Shown: positions 1 to 12,594, counted from the stretch's first letter. The stretch: 32,874 nucleotides of DNA from an uncultured Oscillospiraceae bacterium (GCA_910578255.1 CAJTQM010000006.1:36682-69555), one strand, 5' to 3'. Notes: a model not told the origin generated them from the sequence alone. Numbers and translations: made by a program.

Positions 1-47
1 TCGATACCTATATGACCTATCGGGCGTTCAAGGCATTTTTAAAATAA
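1..47 (+). CDS. C-terminal tail of an unidentified upstream gene (partial)
   Basis: Reading from base 3 gives 14 sense codons ending in TAA at 45-47 (last residues FKAFLK). The other two forward frames either stop at once or run on without coding character. The stop lies 42 bases before the start of the next gene on the same strand, which suggests a shared transcript. The fragment is too short to assign a family. Confidence 0.4.
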   Translation, partial: DTYMTYRAFKAFLK

Positions 48-89
48 GAGATGCAAAAAAAACAGGACATCACAACGGGAGGAAAATCC

Positions 90-1115
90 ATGACCTATGT
101 GACGCTGGGAAAAACCGGGATCCGGTCGCCCAAAAACGCTTTTGGAGCGTTGCCGATCCAGCGGGTATCGGCGGAGTACGCGGCCATGTTGCTGCGAAAG
201 GCTTACGACGCAGGGTTTACCTTTTTTGATACGGCCCGGGCTTATACCGACAGTGAGGAAAAAATCGGCGCCGCGCTATCGGACGTGCGGGACAAAATCA
301 CCATCGCAACCAAAACGACTGCCAAGGACGCAAAGACCTTTTGGGAGCAGCTTAAAACCAGCTTAAAAAATCTGCGGACCGATTATATCGATCTGTACCA
401 GTTTCACACCCCGCCCTTCTGCCCCAAGCCTGGGGACGGTACCGGCTTGTATGAAGCGATGCTGGAGGCGAAAGAAAAGGGGATGATCCGGCACATCGGC
501 ATTACCAACCACCGGCTGGATGTGGCGGAGGAGGCGGTCCGGTCGGGACTGTACGAAACTTTGCAGTTTCCCTTTTGCTATCTTGCCACCGAAAAGGATC
601 TGGCGCTGGTGAAGCTGTGTTTGGAGCAAAACGTGGGCTTTATCGCCATGAAGGGGCTTTCCGGCGGGCTTTTGACCCGGTCTGACGCGGCTTATGCCTG
701 GATGGATCAGTTTGAGAATGTGTTGCCCATTTGGGGGGTGCAGCGGGAAAGAGAACTGGACGAGTTTATCCGGTATTTTGATCAGCCGCCCGGGATGAGC
801 GAGGAGATCAAAGGACTGATTGAAAAGGACCGTCAGGAATTGATCGGGAATTTCTGCCGTGCCTGTGGCTACTGTATGCCCTGTCCCATGGGGATCCAGA
901 TCAATTCCTGTGCCCGTATGTCCCAGCTGATTCGCAGAAGCCCTTCCGCCGAGTGGCTGAGCGAAAAAAGCCAGCAGATGATGATGGACGTGGAAAAATG
1001 TGTGGGATGCGGCCAGTGCAGCACCAAGTGCCCCTATGGATTGGATACCCCCTCGCTTTTAAAACAAAACCTGGAGGATTATCAAAACATCCTGGCGGGA
1101 AAAACAAAAATCTAA
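90..1115 (+). CDS. Aldo/keto reductase with C-terminal double 4Fe-4S domain
   Basis: This is a 341-residue cytoplasmic oxidoreductase of the aldo/keto reductase superfamily fused to a ferredoxin-like tail (COG1453 type). The TIM-barrel part carries the expected catalytic tetrad: D47 and Y52 in DTARAY, K75 in ATKT and H106 in YQFHTPP. The tail has two cysteine clusters, C256-C259-C262-C265 and C304-C307-C310-C314, each followed by Pro, as in two 4Fe-4S sites. The family is common in anaerobes and presumably couples NAD(P)H chemistry to ferredoxin-level electron flow; the substrate cannot be read from sequence. The start is ATG at 90 because GGGAGG lies just upstream at 78-83; an in-frame ATG at 51 has no ribosome binding site. 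A terminator-like hairpin follows, so it is not co-transcribed with rpoB. Confidence 0.9.
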   Translation: MTYVTLGKTGIRSPKNAFGALPIQRVSAEYAAMLLRKAYDAGFTFFDTARAYTDSEEKIGAALSDVRDKITIATKTTAKDAKTFWEQLKTSLKNLRTDYIDLYQFHTPPFCPKPGDGTGLYEAMLEAKEKGMIRHIGITNHRLDVAEEAVRSGLYETLQFPFCYLATEKDLALVKLCLEQNVGFIAMKGLSGGLLTRSDAAYAWMDQFENVLPIWGVQRERELDEFIRYFDQPPGMSEEIKGLIEKDRQELIGNFCRACGYCMPCPMGIQINSCARMSQLIRRSPSAEWLSEKSQQMMMDVEKCVGCGQCSTKCPYGLDTPSLLKQNLEDYQNILAGKTKI

Positions 1116-1140
1116 AATGGAAAGTGATTTCCACTTAAAA

Positions 1141-1188
1141 AGCAAAAAGGGCTCATCCGGTCAAATTCGGACAAGCCCTTTTGCTCTT
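1141..1188 (+). terminator. Hairpin terminator after the aldo/keto reductase gene
   Basis: AGCAAAAAGGGCT at 1141-1153 pairs with AGCCCTTTTGCT at 1174-1185 with one bulged A. The A-rich and T-rich stem arms would let it work in either direction. The uridine run after the stem is short, so strength is uncertain. The rest of the 360-base gap to rpoB holds a promoter at 1285-1313 and an untranslated leader of roughly 155 bases in which I see no clear structure. Confidence 0.65.
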
Positions 1189-1284
1189 GTTTAAAATTAG
1201 AAAATCCTGCCAATCTTAATAGAGAATAAAGCCGGTAGAAAGCAAAAAATCGCCCAAAAACTCTGGACGACACTGGAAAAACTA

Positions 1285-1313
1285 TTGACAAGCTTTACAA
1301 AGTATTATATAAT
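1285..1313 (+). promoter_or_regulatory. Consensus sigma-A promoter of rpoBC
   Basis: TTGACA at 1285-1290 and TATAAT at 1308-1313 are both perfect consensus hexamers with an optimal 17-base spacer. The -35 box sits inside a 15-base block (1282-1296) that recurs exactly at the rpsL promoter. Confidence 0.92.
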
Positions 1314-1475
1314 TATTAAATGTATCATAATGGACAGTTATGCCATTTGATATAGCTATTATAACAGAGAATACGGGAAAAAGCAATAGGATTTTGCAAA
1401 AACTGCGGATCCAATTTCTGTTCGCGGCGTTTGCACAAATCGCATTGGCAATAGATGAATGGAGTGAGTAAGCCT

Positions 1476-4400
1476 ATGGTGAAAGTCAAGCCTGTACATC
1501 TGGGTAAAAATGTCCGTATGAGTTTTAACCGAATCAATGAGGTTTTGGAGATGCCGAACCTAATTGAAGTGCAGAAAAACTCGTATCAGTGGTTTCTGGA
1601 TCAGGGCCTGAAAGAGGTGTTCCAGGATGTATCCGCCATTACCGACTACACCGGTAACCTGGTACTGGATTTCATCGACTACCATTTGGATGACACCCCC
1701 AAATACACGGTAGAAGAGTGTAAAGAGCGGGATGTCACCTATGCTGCGCCTTTGCGTGTTCGTGCCAGCCTTTTAAACAAAGAGACCGGCGAAGTGAAAG
1801 AGCAGGACATTTTTATGGGCGATTTCCCGCTGATGACCGAAAGCGGAACCTTTGTCATCAACGGCGCGGAGCGGGTGATCGTATCCCAGCTGGTGCGTTC
1901 TCCCGGCGTGTATTACGGCATGAGTTACGACAAAACCGGCAAGAAGCTGTTTGCCTCTACCGTGATCCCTAACCGCGGCGCGTGGCTTGAGTATGAAACC
2001 GACGCCAACGATATTTTTTATGTGCGTATTGACAAAAACCGAAAGATCCCGATTACGACCTTTATCCGCGCTCTGCTAAAAATGCAGGACGATAAGGCGA
2101 CCTTGACCGGCGACGGACTGACCGACCAATACGGTACCGATCAGGAGATTTATGAAATCTTCGGCGAAGACGAGCGGCTGGTGAAAACCATTCAGGACAA
2201 GGACAGCACCAAGAACGGCGAAGAGGGCTTATTAGAGGTTTACCGCAAACTGCGCCCCGGCGAGCCACCGACGGTGGAAAGCGCCGTAACCCATTTGCAG
2301 AATCTGTTTTTCGATTCCAGAAGATATGATCTATCCCGGGTGGGCCGGTACAAATATAACAAAAAGCTGGGCATCGCCTTCCGGATTGCGGGCAAAACCA
2401 TCGCGGAGCCGATTGCCAACCCCATGACAGGCGAATTGATGGCCAATGTGGGGGATATCCTCACCATCGACCAGGCGCTGGAGGTGGAAAAGGCCGGTGT
2501 TTCCAAGGTGAAGCTTTCGGTAGAGGACCGGGAGTTCTATGTTATTTCCAACGGCATGGTGGATATTAAAGACTTTGTGGATTTTGATTGTGCCGAATAT
2601 GGAATCAACGAAAAGGTCCGTTTTGTGGTGCTCAGAGAGATTCTGGAGCAAAACGAGGATGAAGCGTCTTTACGGGAGGCGATCCGGACCAATGTGGACA
2701 ACCTGATTCCCAAGCATATTATTAAAGACGATATTTTTGCGTCCATCAATTACATTAACAATCTGTGCTATGATGTGGGCAATACCGACGACATCGACCA
2801 TCTGGGCAACCGGCGGATTCGTTCGGTGGGCGAGCTTTTGCAAAATCAGTTTCGGATTGGCTTTTCCCGGATGGAACGGGTCATCCGCGAGAGAATGACC
2901 ATTCAGGCGCAGGACACGGACGTGATCACCCCCCAGGCCCTGGTCAATATCCGGCCAGTGGTGGCGGCGATCAAGGAGTTTTTCGGCTCTTCTCCGCTGT
3001 CTCAGTTTATGGACCAGACCAACCCTTTGGCAGAGTTGACCCATAAGCGGCGTCTGTCCGCCCTGGGCCCCGGCGGTCTTTCCCGTGATCGGGCGGGATT
3101 TGAGGTCCGCGATGTGCACTACAGCCACTATGGCCGCATGTGCCCCATCGAGACCCCTGAAGGACCCAACATCGGGCTGATCTCTTATCTTGCGACCTTT
3201 GCGCGGATCAACGAATACGGGTTTATCGAGGCGCCGTACCGCCGGGTGGATAAAACGACCCATAAGGTGCTGGACGAGGTGGTTTACATGACCGCCGACA
3301 TGGAGGACAATTACGTGGTGGCCCAGGCCAACGAGCCTCTGGACGAGGACGGCCGTTTGGCGCGCGCCAGAGTCAACGCCCGCTTCCGCGACGAAATTTT
3401 GGAGGTCGAGCGAGACCGAGCGGACTTTATGGACGTCTCGCCGAAGATGGTCGTTTCGGTGGCTACGGCGATGATTCCCTTTTTGGAAAACGACGACGCC
3501 AACCGCGCGCTGATGGGCTCTAACATGCAGCGGCAGGCGGTTCCGCTGCTAAAAACCGAGTCACCCATTGTTGGAACCGGCATGGAGTACAAAGCGGCGG
3601 TGGATTCGGGTGTTACGGTGGTTTCCAAGCACGACGGCGTAGTGGAAAAGGTGTCTGCCAACGAGATTCTGATCCGCACTGACGAGGGCTCGCTGGAGAC
3701 CTATAAGATTTTGAAGTTTATGCGCTCCAACCAGGGAACCTGCATCAATCAGCGCCCCATCGTGGAAAAAGGCGAGCGGGTCACTAAGGGAATGGTGATC
3801 GCGGACGGTCCCGCTACCTGCAACGGCGAGATCAGTCTGGGCAAAAATGCGCTGGTTGGCTTTATGACCTGGGAAGGATATAACTACGAGGACGCGGTTC
3901 TCATCAACGAAAAAATTGTGCGGGACGACGTGTACACTTCGATTCACATTGAAGAATACGAAATCGAGGCCCGGGACACCAAGCTGGGCGCCGAGGAAAT
4001 CACCCGCGACATCCCCAACGTAGGTGAGGACGCGCTGAAAGAGTTGGATGAGCGGGGCATTATTCGCGTTGGAGCGGAGGTGCGCGCCGGCGATATTCTG
4101 GTGGGCAAGGTAACGCCTAAAGGCGAAACGGAACTGACCGCGGAGGAGCGGCTGCTGCGGGCGATCTTCGGCGAAAAGGCAAGAGAGGTCCGGGATACGT
4201 CTTTGCGGGTACCCCATGGCGAATACGGCATTATTGTGGACGTAAAGGTGTTTACGCGGGAAAACTGCGATGAATTAAACCCCGGCGTCAATATGGTTGT
4301 GCGCTGCTACATCGCCCAGAAGAGAAAGATTTCGGTGGGAGACAAGATGGCGGGCCGCCACGGAAACAAGGGCGTTGTTTCCCGCATTCTGCCGCAGGAG

Positions 4401-5246
4401 GATATGCCTTTTCTGCCGGATGGAACCCCGTTGGACATTGTGCTCAATCCTTTGGGCGTGCCGTCGCGTATGAATATCGGCCAGGTGCTGGAGGTCCATC
4501 TGGGCCGGGCCGCCGCTGCGTTGGGCTGGAAGATTATGACCCCAGTTTTCGACGGCGCCCACGAGGACGATATTCGCGAATGCTTAAAACAGGCTGGTAT
4601 GCAGGAGGACGGGAAGACCATCCTGTATGACGGACGAACCGGGGAGCAGTTCGACAATCCGGTAACGGTTGGGTATATGTACTATCTGAAGCTGCATCAT
4701 CTGGTTGACGATAAGATCCATGCCCGTTCCACCGGCCCTTACTCTCTGGTGACCCAGCAGCCTCTGGGCGGCAAGGCCCAGTTTGGCGGCCAGCGTTTCG
4801 GCGAGATGGAGGTATGGGCGCTGGAGGCCTATGGCGCCGCCTATACCCTGCAGGAGATTTTGACGGTCAAATCTGACGATACGGTCGGCCGGGTCAAGAC
4901 CTTCGAGGCGATTGTAAAAGGCAACAACATTCCCAAGCCCGGTGTTCCCGAGTCCTTTAAAGTGCTGATTAAGGAACTGCAGAGCCTGGCGCTTGACGTG
5001 AAGGTTTTGGATAAGGATAATCAGGAAATCGACTTAAAGCAGACCTTCGACGATGACGAGGATGTGGGTCTGGGCCATGTGGACGACGATCTGATGGATA
5101 TGGAGCATGTGAAAAATGAGGACGAGATGGCGGATTCCTATACCATCGACGAGCCGGATACGGACGAAATGGACGGTACGCTGGACGCCGATGACCTGTT
5201 GGGATTGGATGAGGCCGACGATTTGTTTGAGGATGAAAGTTTTTAA
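1476..5246 (+). CDS. rpoB: DNA-directed RNA polymerase subunit beta
   Basis: This is the 1256-residue beta subunit, which forms half of the RNA polymerase active-site cleft. The rifampicin-binding region is intact and wild type in character (SQFMDQTNPLAELTHKRR, then LSALGPGG), keeping the Asp, His and Ser positions altered in resistant strains. The conserved blocks RPIVEKGE, GYNYEDAVLI and KMAGRHGNKGVVS are all present. The last 65 residues form a strongly acidic tail with about 30 Asp/Glu and a single Lys. ATG at 1476 is chosen over an in-frame ATG at 1455 because GGAGTGAG at 1461-1468 gives 7-base spacing. The gene has its own promoter, and the usual rplJ-rplL neighbours are not upstream. 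rpoC follows after a 94-base gap with no terminator of note. Confidence 0.98.
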   Translation: MVKVKPVHLGKNVRMSFNRINEVLEMPNLIEVQKNSYQWFLDQGLKEVFQDVSAITDYTGNLVLDFIDYHLDDTPKYTVEECKERDVTYAAPLRVRASLLNKETGEVKEQDIFMGDFPLMTESGTFVINGAERVIVSQLVRSPGVYYGMSYDKTGKKLFASTVIPNRGAWLEYETDANDIFYVRIDKNRKIPITTFIRALLKMQDDKATLTGDGLTDQYGTDQEIYEIFGEDERLVKTIQDKDSTKNGEEGLLEVYRKLRPGEPPTVESAVTHLQNLFFDSRRYDLSRVGRYKYNKKLGIAFRIAGKTIAEPIANPMTGELMANVGDILTIDQALEVEKAGVSKVKLSVEDREFYVISNGMVDIKDFVDFDCAEYGINEKVRFVVLREILEQNEDEASLREAIRTNVDNLIPKHIIKDDIFASINYINNLCYDVGNTDDIDHLGNRRIRSVGELLQNQFRIGFSRMERVIRERMTIQAQDTDVITPQALVNIRPVVAAIKEFFGSSPLSQFMDQTNPLAELTHKRRLSALGPGGLSRDRAGFEVRDVHYSHYGRMCPIETPEGPNIGLISYLATFARINEYGFIEAPYRRVDKTTHKVLDEVVYMTADMEDNYVVAQANEPLDEDGRLARARVNARFRDEILEVERDRADFMDVSPKMVVSVATAMIPFLENDDANRALMGSNMQRQAVPLLKTESPIVGTGMEYKAAVDSGVTVVSKHDGVVEKVSANEILIRTDEGSLETYKILKFMRSNQGTCINQRPIVEKGERVTKGMVIADGPATCNGEISLGKNALVGFMTWEGYNYEDAVLINEKIVRDDVYTSIHIEEYEIEARDTKLGAEEITRDIPNVGEDALKELDERGIIRVGAEVRAGDILVGKVTPKGETELTAEERLLRAIFGEKAREVRDTSLRVPHGEYGIIVDVKVFTRENCDELNPGVNMVVRCYIAQKRKISVGDKMAGRHGNKGVVSRILPQEDMPFLPDGTPLDIVLNPLGVPSRMNIGQVLEVHLGRAAAALGWKIMTPVFDGAHEDDIRECLKQAGMQEDGKTILYDGRTGEQFDNPVTVGYMYYLKLHHLVDDKIHARSTGPYSLVTQQPLGGKAQFGGQRFGEMEVWALEAYGAAYTLQEILTVKSDDTVGRVKTFEAIVKGNNIPKPGVPESFKVLIKELQSLALDVKVLDKDNQEIDLKQTFDDDEDVGLGHVDDDLMDMEHVKNEDEMADSYTIDEPDTDEMDGTLDADDLLGLDEADDLFEDESF

Positions 5247-5340
5247 CCGGTGACATAAGCCGGTCTCCTGTTTTCGGGCGACTGGCTGCCCTTTGTTTTG
5301 GATGACTGCTCACGAGTTTATACAGGAAGAAGGATCGCAC

Positions 5341-8895
<3,555 letters not shown>

Positions 8896-8911
8896 CCATA
8901 AAGCATAGATC

Positions 8912-8948
8912 AAAACAGAGGGAGACCGGCGGTCCCCTCTGTTTTCTG
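8912..8948 (+). terminator. Rho-independent terminator of rpoBC
   Basis: AAAACAGAGGG pairs with a CCCTCTGTTTT-type arm and is extended by an inner GACC/GGTC stem with one bulge. The 3' arm is T-rich. The rest of this 347-base gap holds the rpsL promoter (9066-9095) and its structured leader. Confidence 0.85.
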
Positions 8949-9065
8949 TGTGAAAATGTTGTTTAAAGGCGGATTTTCCAACGGCTGTCCGCCGCTTTCT
9001 GCATAAAACATGAGAAATATACAATAATTTTCCTGAGAAGCCAGGCGAATTTGATGAATCCGCTA

Positions 9066-9095
9066 TTGACAAGCTTTGGCCCCCAATGATAAAAT
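9066..9095 (+). promoter_or_regulatory. Sigma-A promoter of the rpsL-rpsG-fusA unit
   Basis: TTGACA at 9066-9071 is followed after 18 bases by TAAAAT at 9090-9095. The block CTATTGACAAGCTTT (9063-9077) is identical to the one at the rpoB promoter. Confidence 0.82.
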
Positions 9096-9122
9096 AATGA
9101 AGTTGTGTTTAATAGGTGAAGT

Positions 9123-9200
9123 ATGCCTGTCAGACGGCAAAAACACACGGTCCGGCCAGACGGATGGCCGGAGGTTTATACTTTGTGTAAAAGAAAGTGA
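9123..9200 (+). promoter_or_regulatory. rpsL leader with hairpins and a possible 25-codon leader ORF
   Basis: The leader between the rpsL promoter and its start contains a perfect CCGGCC-N8-GGCCGG hairpin near 9152-9171 and an AGAAAG-N6-CTTTCT hairpin near 9191-9208. An ATG at 9123, with AGGTGA a few bases upstream, opens a basic 25-residue reading frame (starting MPVRRQKH) that stops at 9198-9200 and spans the first hairpin. Either element could serve translational feedback or attenuation of ribosomal protein synthesis. Whether the small frame is translated is unknown. Confidence 0.4.
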
Positions 9201-9242
9201 ACGCTTTCTTTGCAATAATACTTTTATGTAAGGAGGTGCAAT

Positions 9243-9668
9243 ATGCCGACTTTTAACCAGCTCGTTCGCAAAGGCAGAGAGGTAGTTGAGAAAAAGTCTA
9301 CTGCGCCGGCATTGCTGAAAGGGTGGAACTCCAAGAAGCGTGTGGCCATCGACCAGAATTCTCCCCAAAAGCGCGGCGTGTGTACTGCTATCAGAACCGC
9401 GACCCCGAAAAAACCGAACTCTGCACTGAGAAAAATCGCCAGAGTCAAGCTGACCAACGGAATTGAGGCGACCGCCTACATCCCCGGTATCGGCCACAAC
9501 CTGCAGGAGCATAGCGTTGTACTGATTCGTGGTGGACGTGTTAAGGACCTTCCTGGTGTTCGTTACCACATTATCCGTGGTACTTTGGATGCGCAGGGCG
9601 TTGCCAAGAGAATGCAGGCCCGCTCCAAATACGGCGCCAAACGTCCGAAGGCTGGTGCTTCGAAGTAA
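9243..9668 (+). CDS. rpsL: 30S ribosomal protein S12
   Basis: This is the 141-residue S12 protein of the decoding centre. The conserved blocks SPQKRGVCT, TPKKPNSALRK, PGIGHNLQEHSVVLIRGG and RVKDLPGVRYH are present. The lysines in TPKKPNS and GRVKDLPG that change in streptomycin-resistant mutants are wild type. The ATG at 9243 follows AAGGAGGTG with good spacing. It is the first gene of the str-type unit. The ybxF/L7Ae-like gene that sits before rpsL in many Firmicutes is absent. Confidence 0.98.
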   Translation: MPTFNQLVRKGREVVEKKSTAPALLKGWNSKKRVAIDQNSPQKRGVCTAIRTATPKKPNSALRKIARVKLTNGIEATAYIPGIGHNLQEHSVVLIRGGRVKDLPGVRYHIIRGTLDAQGVAKRMQARSKYGAKRPKAGASK

Positions 9669-9692
9669 GAAATTCCGTTTTAAGCTGATTGT

Positions 9693-9725
9693 GCTGCTGA
9701 TGCAGCGGTTAACATAGATCATGTT
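9693..9725 (+). promoter_or_regulatory. Paired hairpins in the rpsL-rpsG spacer
   Basis: GCTGC-N4-GCAGC (9693-9706) is followed at once by AACAT-N5-ATGTT (9711-9725). In E. coli the S12-S7 intercistronic RNA is bound by S7 for translational feedback. A similar role here is inference from position only. Confidence 0.35.
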
Positions 9726-9803
9726 GCCGTCGTATTGGCACAGCGGGAGTTTCGTCACTTTCGAGTACCGATGAATTCATACGATATGAAGGAGGGAAGC
9801 AAA

Positions 9804-10274
9804 GTGCCAAGAAGAGGTAATATTGCAAAACGTGATGTTTTGCCCGATCCGCTTTACAATTCCAAACTGGTTACGCGCCTGATTAACAGCGTAATGTACG
9901 ATGGGAAAAAGGGTGTAGCACAGAAGATTGTATACGATGCGTTCGAAATCATTAAGGAGAAAACCGGCAAGGATCCTCTGGAAGCTTTTGAGGCTGCAAT
10001 GGAGAATATCATGCCCGTTTTAGAGGTTAAGGCCCGCCGTGTCGGCGGTGCGACCTATCAGGTCCCGATGGAAGTTCGCCCGGAAAGACGGGAGACTCTG
10101 GGACTTCGTTGGGTGACCCTGTACGCCAGAAACCGTTCCGAGAGAACCATGCGGGAAAGACTGGCCGGAGAGATTATGGACGCCATTAACGAGCAGGGCG
10201 GCGCGTTTAAAAAACGCGAGGATACCCACAAAATGGCGGAAGCAAACAAAGCTTTTGCCCATTACAGATGGTAG
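9804..10274 (+). CDS. rpsG: 30S ribosomal protein S7
   Basis: This is the 156-residue S7 protein, which nucleates assembly of the 30S head. It has the typical N-terminus PRRGNI, the block VGGATYQVPMEVRPERR, and a basic C-terminus ending KMAEANKAFAHYRW. The start is GTG at 9804: GGAGGG at 9791-9796 gives 7-base spacing and the product then matches the usual S7 length. An ATG at 9735 would add 23 atypical residues without a ribosome binding site. It follows rpsL by 135 bases and precedes fusA by 126 bases. Confidence 0.97.
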   Translation: MPRRGNIAKRDVLPDPLYNSKLVTRLINSVMYDGKKGVAQKIVYDAFEIIKEKTGKDPLEAFEAAMENIMPVLEVKARRVGGATYQVPMEVRPERRETLGLRWVTLYARNRSERTMRERLAGEIMDAINEQGGAFKKREDTHKMAEANKAFAHYRW

Positions 10275-10336
10275 TTTGTTATCCAATCTGGGTAATAGGC
10301 GGGCTTTCGGTCCGCGAAAAGAAAAGAAAAAAGGCC

Positions 10337-10364
10337 GGCAGAAAACGCTTTTTTGCGGTCTGCC
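10337..10364 (+). promoter_or_regulatory. Hairpin in the rpsG-fusA spacer
   Basis: GGCAGA and TCTGCC enclose a short CGC/GCG inner stem with a T-rich loop. It lacks a trailing uridine run, so it looks more like a processing or pausing hairpin than a terminator. Confidence 0.35.
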
Positions 10365-10400
10365 AGGGCTTATTGCGTGATTATCTTGAAGGAGGACACT

Positions 10401-12485
10401 ATGCCAAGAGACGTTTCGCTTGAGCAAACTCGTAATATCGGCATAATGGCCCACATTGATGCTGGTAAAACTACCACAACCGAACGTATTTTGTATTACA
10501 CCGGCGTAAACCATAAGATCGGTGAAACGCATGATGGTTCGGCAACAATGGACTGGATGGCGCAGGAGCAGGAGAGAGGTATTACCATCACCTCGGCTGC
10601 GACTACCGCTTACTGGAACGGCCATAGAATTAACATTATCGATACCCCCGGACACGTGGATTTTACCGTTGAGGTAGAGCGTTCTCTGCGTGTGCTGGAC
10701 GGTTCGGTTACCGTGTTCTGCGCAAAAGGCGGCGTAGAGCCTCAGTCTGAAACCGTATGGCGTCAGGCTGACAAATACCGTGTGCCGAGAATGGCCTTTG
10801 TCAATAAAATGGACATTATGGGCGCGGATTTTTACAACGTTCTGCAGATGATGCATGACCGTTTGAAATGTAACGCGGTTCCGATTCAGCTGCCTATTGG
10901 GTCGGAGACATTCTTCAAGGGCATTATTGACCTCCTGGAGATGAAAGCTTACATTTACAACGACAGCAAGGCGCTAGTCAACTATACCGTCGAGGAAATC
11001 CCCGAGGATATGAAGGAGAAGGCGGAGGAATACCGCGCCGCGATGATCGAACACATTGCGGAGACAGACGACGAGTTGATGGAGAAATATCTCGAGGGTG
11101 AGGAATTCACCATGGAAGAGATGAAGGCGGCTATCCGCAAATCGACCATCAACAACACCATGGTACCGGTTGTCTGCGGGACTGCATACAAAAACAAGGG
11201 CGTTCAGAAGCTGCTGGATGCGATTGTGGACTACATGCCTGCTCCCACCGATATCGAGCATATTAAAGGCATCAACCCAAATACGGAGGAGGAAGAGGAG
11301 AGACCTTCTTCCGACGACGAGCCGTTTGCGGCGTTGGCCTTTAAGATTGCCACCGACCCTTATGTGGGTAAACTGTGCTTTTTCCGTGTGTATTCCGGTA
11401 CGGTTGCCGCAGGTACTACCGTTTACAACTCGGTGAAGGACGATCAGGAGAGAATGGGCCGTATCCTGCAGATGCACGCAAATCACAGAAAGGATCTGGA
11501 GATTTGCTATGCCGGCGATATTGCGGCGGCGGTTGGACTGAAAAACACCACCACCGGCGATACGCTGTGCGACCCGAAAGCGCCGATTATTCTGGAGTCC
11601 ATGGAGTTCCCGGAGCCGGTTATCCGTGTTGCGATTGAGCCTAAGACCAAAGCCGGTCAGGAAAAGATGGGCATCGGCCTTGCCAAATTGGCTGAGGAGG
11701 ATCCCACCTTTAAAACCTACACCGATCAGGAAACGGGTCAGACGATTATTGCCGGTATGGGCGAACTTCACCTGGAGATCATCGTTGACAGACTGTTGCG
11801 TGAGTTTAAGGTCGAGGCAAACATCGGCAGTCCGCAGGTAGCTTATAAAGAAACGGTTCGCAAACTGGTAGAGGTCGACAATAAATACGCCCGTCAGTCC
11901 GGCGGTAAGGGCCAGTATGGTCACGTTAAGATCAAGGTTGAGCCCAACGAATCCGGTAAAGGCTATGAGTTCCGCAACCAGATCGTCGGCGGCGCAATTC
12001 CCAAGGAGTATATCCCCGCGGTTGACGCCGGTATCCAAGGCGCGATGCAGGCTGGTGTACTGGCCGGATATCCTGTTGTGGATTGTATCGTAACTTTGTT
12101 CGACGGTTCTTACCACGAGGTGGACTCTTCTGAAATGGCGTTTAAAATCGCCGGCTCCATGGCTTTTAAAGAAGCGATGCGCAAAGCCGATCCGGTTATT
12201 TTGGAACCGATCATGAAGGTTGCGGTTACCACGCCCGAGGAGTACATGGGCGATGTAATCGGCGATTTAAACTCCCGCCGCGGACAGATCCAGGGTATGG
12301 AGACCCGTCCTGGTGCGCAGCAGATCAACGCGTTTGTTCCGCTGTCTGAGATGTTCGGCTATTCCACCGATCTGCGGTCCAAGACCCAGGGACGCGGCCA
12401 ATATGTCATGGAACCCAGCCACTATATTGAGGTTCCTAAGTCCATTGCAGAGGGCATTATGAATGCCCGGAGCAAAAAAGATTAA
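10401..12485 (+). CDS. fusA: Elongation factor G
   Basis: This is the 694-residue translocation GTPase of the ribosome. The P-loop AHIDAGKT lies at residues 17-24, followed by RGITITSAATT, DTPGHVDF (G3) and NKMD (G4). Domains II to V follow in normal order, including the GMGELHLEI block of domain III and the domain V RGQIQGME motif. ATG at 10401 has GAAGGAGGA 7-8 bases upstream; the frame is open further upstream but that part is not conserved. It is the third gene of the rpsL unit. Its length matches the ordinary EF-G of Firmicutes. Confidence 0.98.
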   Translation: MPRDVSLEQTRNIGIMAHIDAGKTTTTERILYYTGVNHKIGETHDGSATMDWMAQEQERGITITSAATTAYWNGHRINIIDTPGHVDFTVEVERSLRVLDGSVTVFCAKGGVEPQSETVWRQADKYRVPRMAFVNKMDIMGADFYNVLQMMHDRLKCNAVPIQLPIGSETFFKGIIDLLEMKAYIYNDSKALVNYTVEEIPEDMKEKAEEYRAAMIEHIAETDDELMEKYLEGEEFTMEEMKAAIRKSTINNTMVPVVCGTAYKNKGVQKLLDAIVDYMPAPTDIEHIKGINPNTEEEEERPSSDDEPFAALAFKIATDPYVGKLCFFRVYSGTVAAGTTVYNSVKDDQERMGRILQMHANHRKDLEICYAGDIAAAVGLKNTTTGDTLCDPKAPIILESMEFPEPVIRVAIEPKTKAGQEKMGIGLAKLAEEDPTFKTYTDQETGQTIIAGMGELHLEIIVDRLLREFKVEANIGSPQVAYKETVRKLVEVDNKYARQSGGKGQYGHVKIKVEPNESGKGYEFRNQIVGGAIPKEYIPAVDAGIQGAMQAGVLAGYPVVDCIVTLFDGSYHEVDSSEMAFKIAGSMAFKEAMRKADPVILEPIMKVAVTTPEEYMGDVIGDLNSRRGQIQGMETRPGAQQINAFVPLSEMFGYSTDLRSKTQGRGQYVMEPSHYIEVPKSIAEGIMNARSKKD

Positions 12486-12512
12486 TTTTCCCGTATAATT
12501 GCCGGAAAAGCC

Positions 12513-12541
12513 TTGAATTTTTCGGTCGTTATTGGTAAAAT
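12513..12541 (+). promoter_or_regulatory. Sigma-A promoter of tuf
   Basis: TTGAAT at 12513-12518 and TAAAAT at 12536-12541 are separated by 17 bases. It lies in the 109-base gap between fusA and tuf, so EF-Tu can be made independently of the upstream unit. Confidence 0.7.
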
Positions 12542-12594
12542 AACTCCATAGCATGTACGAAATTTATCTTCTAAACAAGGGAGGAAATTCACTA

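Noticed and set aside
5247..5267. ACCGG-N9-CCGGT repeat after rpoB as a terminator
   Set aside because: The stem is only five bases with no uridine run, and rpoC follows closely on the same strand.
10974..12116. Long minus-strand open frame antisense to fusA (also similar ones over rpoB, rpoC and tuf)
   Set aside because: These mirror highly biased codon use of essential genes on the other strand, lack ribosome binding sites and encode no recognisable motifs.
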